Of a stretch of 64,000 bases of DNA, positions 1-7,092 are shown one piece after another (position 1 is the stretch's first letter; the number at the start of each line of letters is the position of its first letter). The translations under genes were made by a program, and so were the position numbers. Where the stretch lies: contig JBEKYC010000031.1 of the NCBI GenBank assembly GCA_049511415.1, positions 9,139 through 73,138 on the forward strand. Reading direction: 5' to 3'. The DNA comes from Bog-159 sp049511415. GTDB taxonomy: Bacteria; Acidobacteriota; Terriglobia; Bryobacterales; Bryobacteraceae. The notes beneath the pieces were generated by a model, which made no database searches, had not been told where the DNA came from, and saw nothing but the letters and a program-made list of their open reading frames with translations.

Positions 1-411
1 TTCGAGCGTAAGCAGCAGCAGAAGAAGATTCTGACGCAGTCCCTGCAATCGCACCGCTACGGGCAGTGGTTAAAGCGGCCGGAAGCTACCATGGGTGAGA
101 TTCTGCCATGGATCCGTGAGATTTTGGGTGACGAGCCGCTCCGCGGTGTTCTAACCACGGTTGAAACCGGGATCAAGTACAGCGGCTATATGGCCCAGCA
201 GGATCGCCAGATCGAACGCCTGAAAGACTCGGAACGCCGTCCGATTCCCGAATCGTTCGGATTCGGTGCCGTGCCGGGTCTCTCCCGCGAGGTTCAGGAG
301 AAATTGGAACGTGTACGCCCCGCCACACTGGGCCAGGCCGCTCGAATCCCCGGCGTCACGCCCGCTGCCGTCGCCATTCTGGATGTGTATCTGAGTCTGG
401 CGCATGCCTAG
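1..411 (+). CDS. mnmG: MnmG (GidA), 3' end of gene
   Basis: C-terminal 136 codons of the tRNA uridine-5-carboxymethylaminomethyl modification enzyme; the 5' part lies outside the window. MnmG works with MnmE on the wobble uridine of certain tRNAs. The visible tail has the family's closing region, including 'AVPGLSREVQEKLE', 'RPATLGQAARIPGVTPAAV' and a short helical end, as in other MnmG proteins from memory. The reading frame is open from base 1, so the gene clearly continues upstream. Its stop overlaps the next gene (rsmG) by 8 bp. The mnmG-rsmG-parAB order is a classic origin-proximal arrangement. Confidence 0.93.
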   Translation, partial: FERKQQQKKILTQSLQSHRYGQWLKRPEATMGEILPWIREILGDEPLRGVLTTVETGIKYSGYMAQQDRQIERLKDSERRPIPESFGFGAVPGLSREVQEKLERVRPATLGQAARIPGVTPAAVAILDVYLSLAHA

Positions 412-1000
412 CTTTTCTGAAGTCCTGCAATCGAAGTTCGCCGGGTTAGCTGCACTCTCGCCGGCTCAGATTGAGCTCCTGCTTGCCCATTATGAGTTGC
501 TGAATCGCTGGAACCGTTCGCTGAACCTGACTAGCATCCGCACGTTGGAAGAAGCCGTGGAGCGCCACTACTGCGAGTCCCTATTCGCCGCAATCCAGCT
601 TCCTGAGCAAGGCACCATAGCAGATATAGGCTCCGGTGCTGGCTTTCCCGGTATTCCGATCGCTATCATGCGGCCGAAATGTGCCGTGGCTCTGATTGAA
701 TCTCATCAACGCAAAGCCGCCTTCCTCAAGGAGGCCTCCCGTGGCCTCCGTAACGTGCGCGTACTGGCGCGACGTGCCGAAGATCTATTAGAATCATTCG
801 ATTGGGTGGTTTCGCGGGCCGTTCGGTATAAAGATATCGCGCCTACCATACGGCAATTGGCGTCGAACGCGGAACTGCTAACCGGCGAAGCCCAGGAATC
901 CGAGATGCCCGAGTTCGCCTGGCAACAGCCGATTCTGCTCCCATGGGGCGATCACCGCCATCTCTGGATCGGGCGGAGCAGGTTTCACGTGGAACGTTAG
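404..1000 (+). CDS. rsmG: 16S rRNA (guanine-527-N7)-methyltransferase RsmG (GidB)
   Basis: 198 residues, a little shorter than the usual 205-240. It transfers a methyl group from S-adenosylmethionine to N7 of G527 of 16S rRNA. The SAM-binding motif 'DIGSGAGFPGIPIAI' is near residue 66, preceded by the family N-terminal helix region ('LLNRWNRSLNLTSIR'). The ATG overlaps the end of mnmG by 8 bp, so the two are probably co-transcribed and translationally coupled. The last codons (F-H-V-E-R) are at the same time one arm of a parS site, so the C-terminal sequence is constrained by a chromosome-segregation signal. Confidence 0.93.
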   Translation: MPSFSEVLQSKFAGLAALSPAQIELLLAHYELLNRWNRSLNLTSIRTLEEAVERHYCESLFAAIQLPEQGTIADIGSGAGFPGIPIAIMRPKCAVALIESHQRKAAFLKEASRGLRNVRVLARRAEDLLESFDWVVSRAVRYKDIAPTIRQLASNAELLTGEAQESEMPEFAWQQPILLPWGDHRHLWIGRSRFHVER

Positions 1001-1046
1001 TAAGGGGGTTGGTTTCACGTGAAACGAAGGCACTTTCGGGTGAAAC
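982..1046 (+). promoter_or_regulatory. parS: parS cluster (two good sites and one degenerate)
   Basis: GTTTCACGTGGAAC at 982-995 and the perfect palindrome GTTTCACGTGAAAC at 1012-1025 match the universal parS core (TGTTNCACGTGAAACA, from memory). A third, weaker copy, CTTTCGGGTGAAAC, lies at 1033-1046 with three mismatches to the second site. ParB would load here. The first site lies inside the last codons of rsmG; all three precede parA. Confidence 0.88.
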
Positions 1047-1073
1047 GACGAAGATTCGTGATAGCATGGCCCC

Positions 1074-1919
1074 TTGGGCACAATCCTCGCCATCACCAAC
1101 CAGAAAGGTGGAGTCGGTAAGACAACCACCGCCATCAATCTCGCGGCCGCCCTCGCCGCCAACGATCTTCGCGTCCTGGTGATCGACTCCGACCCCCAAG
1201 GAAACGCCACCACCGGCCTCGGTGGAACTAAAGACCCGTCCCGCGCCAGTCTTTACCAGATTCTCCTCGGTAACGCCGAAGTCGCCGAAGCCATCGTCCA
1301 CACCTCCTTCGAAGGCCTCGACCTCGTACCCGGCGACAAGAACCTCGTCGGCGCCAATCTTGAACTAGTCGATACCCCACGCCGCGAATTCCGCCTCCGC
1401 GAAAAAGCCAACGCCACCCGCCCGCTTTACGACTTCATCATTATCGATTGCCCACCAGCCCTCGATCTCCTGACCCTCAACGCCCTCATCGCCGCTGACG
1501 CCGTCCTCATTCCTATTCAGTGCGAATTCTTCGCCCTCGAGGGCATCTCCGAACTCATGGACACCATCGAGCGCATCCGGGACTCCTTCGGCCACAACAT
1601 CCGTATCGAAGGCATCCTGCTCACCATGTTCGACGACCGCACCAACCTCACCCGCCAGGTCGCCAACGATCTGCGCGATTTCTTCCGCGATCAGGTCTTC
1701 GAAACCGTCATCCCCCGAAGCATCCGCCTGGCCGAAGCTCCCAGTCACGGCCAGACCATCCTGGCCTACGACGTCCGCTCCCGCGGCTCCGAAAGTTATA
1801 TCCGCCTCGCTAAGGAAATTCTGGACCATGAACAAAAACGTGGAAACCCCGCGCAGAGCCCTGGGCAAGGGACTGAGCGCGCTCCTGCCGACCAGGCCGA
1901 CACCCCAACCCGCGACTGA
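1074..1919 (+). CDS. parA: ParA/Soj chromosome-partitioning ATPase
   Basis: 281 residues; deviant Walker-type ATPase that segregates ParB-parS complexes along the nucleoid. It has the P-loop 'KGGVGKTT' at residues 10-17, 'DSDPQGNATTGLG' as the switch region and 'DFIIIDCPPALDLLT' as Walker B. The start is the TTG at 1074: an in-frame TAG lies 12 bases upstream and no ATG or GTG fits between. There is no Shine-Dalgarno sequence; TAGCAT ends 6 nt before the TTG, so the message may be leaderless. The C-terminus runs about 28 residues past that of typical Soj proteins and overlaps parB in another frame by 92 bp. Confidence 0.94.
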   Translation: MGTILAITNQKGGVGKTTTAINLAAALAANDLRVLVIDSDPQGNATTGLGGTKDPSRASLYQILLGNAEVAEAIVHTSFEGLDLVPGDKNLVGANLELVDTPRREFRLREKANATRPLYDFIIIDCPPALDLLTLNALIAADAVLIPIQCEFFALEGISELMDTIERIRDSFGHNIRIEGILLTMFDDRTNLTRQVANDLRDFFRDQVFETVIPRSIRLAEAPSHGQTILAYDVRSRGSESYIRLAKEILDHEQKRGNPAQSPGQGTERAPADQADTPTRD

Positions 1920-2721
1920 CCTGCCCCACTCCGGCGAAGAGGTCGCGCTGCTCGCTATCGACGCCATCGATCCCAATCCGCTGCAGCCCCGGCGCATCTT
2001 CCATCACGACCGCATAGAAGAACTCGCCCAATCCATCCGCGCCAACGGCATCATCCAGCCGCTGGTCGTCCGCCGCCGCGCCGAACGCTATCAACTCGTC
2101 GCCGGCGAGCGCCGCTGGCGCGCCGCCAAAATCGCTGGCGTCGAACGCGTGCCGGCCGTGATCCAGGACATCGCCGACGATCGCCTCCTCGAAATTACCC
2201 TCATCGAGAACATCCAACGCGAAGACCTGAACCCCATCGAAACCGCCCAGGCCTTCGACCGCCTCTGCCGCGAACTGCAATTGAGTCACGAAGAGGTCGG
2301 CAACCGCACGGGGAAAGACCGCTCCACCATCACCAACCTCATCCGCCTCCTGCAGCTCCCCTCCGACCTCCAACAGTTGATCGGCGAGAAGCGCTTGTCC
2401 GCCGGACATGCCCGCTGCCTGCTCACACTGCCTACCCCTGAACTGCAGCGCCAGGTCGCGGAAAAGGCCATAGCCCAGGGTTGGAACGTGCGCCAAACCG
2501 AGCGCCTCACCCAAAAGCTATTGGAAGACCGCAAGCCGAAGTCCGTGGATCAAGTCCAGGACCCCAACGTCAAGGCGGCAATAGAAGAGTTGGAGCGTGT
2601 CCTCGGAACCAAAGTTAGAATCGTCGAGCGCGCCCGCCAGAAAGGCCGCATCGAAATCGATTATTACTCCACCGACGACCTCGACCGCATCTATTCTACA
2701 ATTGTCGGAGAAACTCACTAA
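1828..2721 (+). CDS. parB: ParB/Spo0J partition protein (CTP-dependent DNA clamp)
   Basis: 297 residues. Order: N-terminal ParA-stimulating peptide 'RRALGKGLSALLP' (residues 9-21), the ParB/sulfiredoxin CTP-binding domain with 'LQPRR' and 'GERRWRAAK', a helix-turn-helix ('LSHEEVGNRTGKDRSTITNL'), and a C-terminal dimer domain. It binds the parS sites just upstream of parA. The ATG at 1828 is supported by the position of the N-terminal motif, which means the gene starts inside the 3' end of parA. Its stop codon directly abuts the stop of the convergent MerR gene with no spacer. Confidence 0.95.
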   Translation: MNKNVETPRRALGKGLSALLPTRPTPQPATDLPHSGEEVALLAIDAIDPNPLQPRRIFHHDRIEELAQSIRANGIIQPLVVRRRAERYQLVAGERRWRAAKIAGVERVPAVIQDIADDRLLEITLIENIQREDLNPIETAQAFDRLCRELQLSHEEVGNRTGKDRSTITNLIRLLQLPSDLQQLIGEKRLSAGHARCLLTLPTPELQRQVAEKAIAQGWNVRQTERLTQKLLEDRKPKSVDQVQDPNVKAAIEELERVLGTKVRIVERARQKGRIEIDYYSTDDLDRIYSTIVGETH

Positions 2722-3102
2722 CTATTTCAATATCTGTAAGATAGAAGACAATTCCCCGCGAATCATCGCCAGCGGATCAGGCGTGAACAAGTCCCTCTGT
2801 TGCCGCTCTGGTCCCTTTGCCTTCCCGCCTTTGGCCTCGCTCTGCAGAGTTTGCCGCGCGCCCTCGATCGTGTACCGCTTCTCGTAAAGCAGGTGCTTGA
2901 TCTTCAGCAGCAGTTCCACGTCCTTGCGCCGGTAAAGCCGGTGCCCCGTCCCCGATTTCTTCGGCGCCAGGCTCGGGAATTCCGTCTCCCAGTACCGCAG
3001 AACATAAGGCTCCACCCCCAGTAAACCGGCCACTTCGCCGATTCTGAAATACAGCTTGTCCGGGATTTCAGGGGTCTCCTGGGGTACGGCCGGGTCTGTC
3101 AT
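2722..3102 (-). CDS. MerR-family transcriptional regulator
   Basis: 126 residues. A winged helix-turn-helix of MerR type occupies about residues 18-85: 'FRIGEVAGLLGVEPYVLRYW', then 'GTGHRLYRRKDVELLLKIK' and 'YEKRYTIEGAR'. This pattern ('RYWETEFP') is that of the short MerR-like regulators often found near housekeeping genes such as ihfA in proteobacteria (from memory). No C-terminal metal-binding cysteines are present, so it is not a classical metal sensor. GGGAG lies a few bases upstream of the ATG. It converges on parB with abutting stop codons. Target genes are unknown. Confidence 0.85.
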   Translation of the reverse strand: MTDPAVPQETPEIPDKLYFRIGEVAGLLGVEPYVLRYWETEFPSLAPKKSGTGHRLYRRKDVELLLKIKHLLYEKRYTIEGARQTLQSEAKGGKAKGPERQQRDLFTPDPLAMIRGELSSILQILK

Positions 3103-3165
3103 CAGTCTCCCGTCATCCTACCCTACTGCGCACGGATTGTCACGATCATCGGCCGGCCAGCCGGC

Positions 3166-5829
3166 TCATTCCTCCCGTAACGCAGCTAATGGATCGATCC
3201 GCACCGCCTGGCGCGCCGGCAAGTACGCCGCGATCGTTGCCACCGCCACCAGCACCAGACAAGCGCTGCCCAAAGTCACCGGATCGGTAGGCGTCAACCC
3301 GAAAAGCATGGCACGCACGAACCGCCCGCATACTAAAGCGCCGCCCAACCCCACCACAATCCCCGCGCCAAGCAACCCCGCCGTCTCGCCCAGAATCAGC
3401 CGGACCACCGCCCCCGGACTCGAACCCAGCGCCATCCGAATGCCGATCTCGCTGCGCCGCCGCGTCACCGCATAAGCCATCACGCCATACAATCCCAGGC
3501 TCGCCAGTATCAGCGCCAGCACGCCGAAGATCGATGCCAGCCGTGCCACCAGCCGCTCTTGCAGCAGTGAATCGTCGATCTGCGTCGCAAGCAGCCGGAA
3601 ATCCAGCCCAATCCTTGGATCGGCAGCCCGCGCCGCTTCCTTTACCCGCGCGATCACATCCCCCATCGGACCCTGAAAGCGCACCTCGCACCAGTAGAAA
3701 ACCGCCGGATTCTGCGTGATCGGCACATAAATCGTGGGCGGAGCCTCCCGCTTCAGGCTTCTGTATTTCGCGTCCTTCACCACGCCCACGATCTCCGCCA
3801 CCATCTCCGGGCGCTTCTCAAACGCCGGCTCCCGATAGCGTTCGCCCAGTGGACTCTTCCCGGGAAAGAACATCCGCGCCGCTGTCTCGTTGACCACCGC
3901 GATCCGTGGCGCATGCAACGTGTCCCGCTGCGCGAAGTCCCGGCCCGCCAACAGCGGTGTCCCCATCGTCTCGAAAAAGCCCGGCGAAACCGTGTTGAAC
4001 CAGCTATGCACTTTCCGCCAACCTTCGCCGGACGCGCTCACCTCCAAGTCACCCATCCACGCGATCTGGCCGATCGGTGTAGCTGCCGAAGCCGCCGCGG
4101 CCCGTACTCCCGGCAGCTCCCGCAACCGCTCCAGCAGTTGCCCCGACATCGCATATTGGCGTTCCGGCGAATAACCCGTCAGGTGCCAATCCGGTCGCAC
4201 CAGCAGCAAATGATCGCCCCGGAAACCCATGTCCTGCGTCAGCAGCGCGTGCAGGCTGCGCACGAAAAGCCCCGCCCCGATCGCCAGCAGCAGCGAAATC
4301 GCCACCTGCGCGCTCACCAGCACGCGGCCAAATCCCAACCGCTGCCGCGAATCCGTCAGCCCGCGCGTGCCCTCCTTCAAAGCGGATCGCGCCGCCGGCC
4401 GGGTCGCGCGCAGCGCCGGCGCCAGGCCGCACAGCACTCCCGTGAGCACCGCCAGTCCCGCCGTGAAAGCCAGCACCCGCCAATCCGGCGACAAATTCAT
4501 GAAGCCGCGCTGCCACGAAGGCGATATCCAGGCCACCATCACGCCGCTCGCCCACCGCGCCATTACCACCCCCAGCGCCGCGCCGCTCAGCGACAGAATC
4601 AGACTCTCCGTGATAAGCAACCGGACCAGCCGTCCCCGGCTCGCGCCCAAAGCCAGCCGCACCGCCACCTCGCGGCCGCGTGCTCCCGCGCGTGCCAGCA
4701 GCAGATTGGCCAGATTCGAGCACGCCATCAGCAATACCAGCCCGACCATCGCCATCAGCAGAATCAGCGACGCGCCGTACTCGCCGCGCAAATACGACAT
4801 CCCGCGCCCGGCAGGCTTCAACACCATGTACGGCGGCTTCCGCGGATCGTCCGGAAACAAGCCATGGAATATCGGCGGCATCCACACATCCAGCCGCGCC
4901 GACGCCCGCCGTAAGTCCACGCCCGGCTTCAGCCGCCCGAAGATCGTCAACCACCAATAGTGCTGTCCGTCCATGTACGGGCCGTCAGGGTGAAATAACG
5001 GCTCGCACGCGATCGGCACCGCCACCTCGAACATCTCGCCCACGTACGTGCCGAAGAAGCCGCGCTCAATCACTCCGATAATCTCGAACACATGATTATC
5101 CAGCCGGATCGTGCGGCCCACAATGTTCCGATCGCCCGCATAGTGCCTCTGCCAGAAGTCGTAGCTCAGCACCGCCACAGGCGCCGCGCCCCGCTGATCG
5201 TCCGCCTCGTTGATCCCGCGCCCTAGCCGCGCCCTGACGCCCAGCGTGGCAAAATACGACCCGCTCACATACAAACCGCCCGCCGGCTGCTTCTCGCCTC
5301 CCGCCGATAGATCGAAATCGCCGGCGCCGCCTGACGCGAACATCTCGCTGAAAATATCCTGCCGCTGGCGAATCTCCCGCCATAGCGCGTATGTAGCGCT
5401 GTCGTCATCCGCGCCCTGCCCTAGCGACACCAGGCTCTGCGGATCGCGCACCGGCAAAGGCTTCAGCAGCAGCGCGTCGATCATCGTGAAGATCGCGGTA
5501 TTGGCCCCGATCCCTAGCGCCAGCGATCCCACCGCCACGGCGGCAAACAAAGGACCCTTCCGTAAAATCCGCAGCGCATACCGCAGATCCTGCGCCGTAT
5601 CCTCCAACCAGCGCGTGCCGCGCGCATCCCGGCAAGCCTCGCGCACAGGCTCCATCCCGCCCAAATCCAATCGCGCCCGCCGCTCCGCCTCCGTCGCCGT
5701 TAGTCCAGACCGACGGTATTTCTCCACGGCCTTCTCCATGTGGAATCGGATCTCATCGTCCATCTCCGCTTCCACATCCCGCCGCCAAACCAACGCGCGT
5801 ATCCGATAAAGTAGATCCGAGAACATCAT
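3166..5829 (-). CDS. ADOP-type ABC transporter permease (MacB/FtsX family)
   Basis: 887 residues from the ATG at 5829, which overlaps the PadR stop (ATGA). The open frame extends 16 codons further upstream, but those codons lie inside padR. Layout: a short N-terminal 'DDEIRFHMEKAVEKY' / 'GLTATEAERRARLDLGG' segment typical of acidobacterial duplicated orphan permeases, a first membrane helix near residue 90, a MacB-like periplasmic domain, three helices near 360-460, a second periplasmic domain, and the closing FtsX domain ('YGVMAYAVTRRRSEIGIRMA'). No ATPase partner is encoded nearby, as usual for this group. Probably a mechanotransmission-type or efflux permease; substrate unknown. Confidence 0.9.
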   Translation of the reverse strand: MMFSDLLYRIRALVWRRDVEAEMDDEIRFHMEKAVEKYRRSGLTATEAERRARLDLGGMEPVREACRDARGTRWLEDTAQDLRYALRILRKGPLFAAVAVGSLALGIGANTAIFTMIDALLLKPLPVRDPQSLVSLGQGADDDSATYALWREIRQRQDIFSEMFASGGAGDFDLSAGGEKQPAGGLYVSGSYFATLGVRARLGRGINEADDQRGAAPVAVLSYDFWQRHYAGDRNIVGRTIRLDNHVFEIIGVIERGFFGTYVGEMFEVAVPIACEPLFHPDGPYMDGQHYWWLTIFGRLKPGVDLRRASARLDVWMPPIFHGLFPDDPRKPPYMVLKPAGRGMSYLRGEYGASLILLMAMVGLVLLMACSNLANLLLARAGARGREVAVRLALGASRGRLVRLLITESLILSLSGAALGVVMARWASGVMVAWISPSWQRGFMNLSPDWRVLAFTAGLAVLTGVLCGLAPALRATRPAARSALKEGTRGLTDSRQRLGFGRVLVSAQVAISLLLAIGAGLFVRSLHALLTQDMGFRGDHLLLVRPDWHLTGYSPERQYAMSGQLLERLRELPGVRAAAASAATPIGQIAWMGDLEVSASGEGWRKVHSWFNTVSPGFFETMGTPLLAGRDFAQRDTLHAPRIAVVNETAARMFFPGKSPLGERYREPAFEKRPEMVAEIVGVVKDAKYRSLKREAPPTIYVPITQNPAVFYWCEVRFQGPMGDVIARVKEAARAADPRIGLDFRLLATQIDDSLLQERLVARLASIFGVLALILASLGLYGVMAYAVTRRRSEIGIRMALGSSPGAVVRLILGETAGLLGAGIVVGLGGALVCGRFVRAMLFGLTPTDPVTLGSACLVLVAVATIAAYLPARQAVRIDPLAALREE

Positions 5830-6158
5830 TCCCCCAAATCCAAAACCTGATCCACCACCGCCGTCAGCCTCCGCCACGCAGCCGTCTCGGTCGCCAGTTG
5901 TTTCCGCCCCTGTCTGGTCAGCTCATAATACTTCGCCCGCCGCTTGTTCTCGGTCTCCGCCCACTGCGCCGATATCCATCCCCGCCGCTCCAGTCGATGC
6001 AGCGCTGGATACAGCGATCCCTGCTGCACCTGCAGCGCGTCACCGGAGATCTGCTGCAGCCGCTCCGAAATCGCCCAGCCGTGCAGAGGCTCCAAAGCCA
6101 CCGCCTTCAAGATCAATAAATCCAAAGTGCCTTGCGGCAGCTCCATCCGTTCCGCCAT
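5826..6158 (-). CDS. PadR-family transcriptional regulator
   Basis: 110 residues from the ATG at 6158, chosen because GGAG lies about 9 nt upstream and the family core begins there; the frame is open for 18 more codons without support. Winged-helix core: 'MELPQGTLDLLILKAV', 'LHGWAISERLQQ', 'LQVQQGSLYPALHRLERRGWI', 'NKRRAKYYELTRQGRKQL'. PadR repressors of this type regularly precede ADOP permeases and probably control them; the 4-bp ATGA overlap with the permease fits one transcript. The ligand is unknown. Confidence 0.9.
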   Translation of the reverse strand: MAERMELPQGTLDLLILKAVALEPLHGWAISERLQQISGDALQVQQGSLYPALHRLERRGWISAQWAETENKRRAKYYELTRQGRKQLATETAAWRRLTAVVDQVLDLGE

Positions 6159-6222
6159 AAGTGTCCGCTCCAAAAGTATCACGGCTCCTGTAGAAGCGCA
6201 AGGGGAACCCATGAGCCGCCTT

Positions 6223-6253
6223 CATCCGTGTTTATCGGTGTTCATCGGTGGCC
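6223..6253 (+). repeat. Dispersed 'GTGTTCATCGGTGGC' intergenic repeat
   Basis: The sequence around 6223-6253 is built from short units of the form TATCGGTG / TTCATCGGTGGC. It matches the reverse complement of 39781-39810 at 28 of 30 positions, and the 15-base GTGTTCATCGGTGGC core also appears at 39836-39850. It lies in the 287-bp gap between padR and the next gene, which otherwise shows no gene. Similar 'GTGTTCATC.GTGG' repeats occur in many acidobacterial and planctomycete genomes, from memory. Confidence 0.6.
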
Positions 6254-6445
6254 AAATAATCAGAGTCACAACCTCTCTCCAAAAATCCGCTCGCGGATAC
6301 CCTCGCCCCCTCAGCCACTTACCCGGATCACCCCAGCCCCCGCCCCACGAACCTCATCCACACCGGTGCTATGGTGAAGCCGGATCGGAAGACCGCACCG
6401 CGTCTTCCCCAAAATTGGTTCTGTTCCGCAATTTCCTCCAACCCT

Positions 6446-6973
6446 ATGCCAACAAAGAAACAACTCGCGGCCAACCGCCGCAACGCAGCCAGGTGTACCG
6501 GCCCCAAAACCGACACCGGCAAAGCCAAATGCAGCCTGAACGCCCTGCGCCACGGCTTCTACTCCTCAACGGTCATTCTGCCCGGCGAAAATCCGGCCGA
6601 ATTCGACAAAATGCTGCACCAGCTCCGGACCACCTACCAGCCCGCGGACGATTACCAGCAGCAAATGGTCGATGAACTGGCCGCCATCAAGTGGAAACTC
6701 CGCCGCGTCGAGTTGTTCGAAGCCGGCCTCCTGATCGAACACGGCGACGAACCCGCCAGCACCTGCCTCGCCCAGTTCGATCGCGTCACCCAAATCGGGT
6801 GCCGCCTCCGCCGCATGATGTTCAAACTTTACAAGGAGTTGGCAGCCATTAAGGCATCCCGCCCGCCGCAGCCCGTAGAGGCCCCATCCCAGGACCGCCC
6901 CCCGGATCGCGAGCCCGTCCCGATCCGCCCTACCGCCTCCGCTGAAATGACGCCCAAGACCAACACGGCATAA
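6446..6973 (+). CDS. Conserved hypothetical protein of the 'NRRNA-TGPKT-NALRHG' family
   Basis: 175 residues from the ATG at 6446. The N-terminus 'ANRRNAARCTGPKTDTGKAK' followed by 'NALRHGFYS' is a signature of a family that is common in Acidobacteria and Planctomycetes and often sits near mobile elements; function unknown. The middle is helical ('QQMVDELAAIKWKLRRVELFEAGLL') and the tail is proline-rich and probably disordered. The open frame begins 25 codons earlier, but the family motif starts right after the chosen ATG. It stands alone between an ADOP/PadR pair and nifJ. The name is by recognition of the motif only. Confidence 0.65.
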   Translation: MPTKKQLAANRRNAARCTGPKTDTGKAKCSLNALRHGFYSSTVILPGENPAEFDKMLHQLRTTYQPADDYQQQMVDELAAIKWKLRRVELFEAGLLIEHGDEPASTCLAQFDRVTQIGCRLRRMMFKLYKELAAIKASRPPQPVEAPSQDRPPDREPVPIRPTASAEMTPKTNTA

Positions 6974-7092
6974 ACGCCCGCCTGCCGCGTCCCCGCCACG
7001 AAAAAACCCCACGTGTAGATTTTTACGACAAACAGGTCTTATAATATAGTTTCAGTCTTAGCCATCCGCAATCTAGGTAAGAGGGGGAAGTC

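Noticed and set aside
1..1074. Replication origin (oriC) in the mnmG-rsmG-parA region
   Set aside because: The gene order suggests that oriC is near, but I see no DnaA-box cluster or A/T-rich unwinding element in the window.
3913..4914. 333-residue plus-strand open frame inside the ADOP permease gene
   Set aside because: Arg/Gln/His-rich shadow frame opposite a clear MacB/FtsX-type permease.
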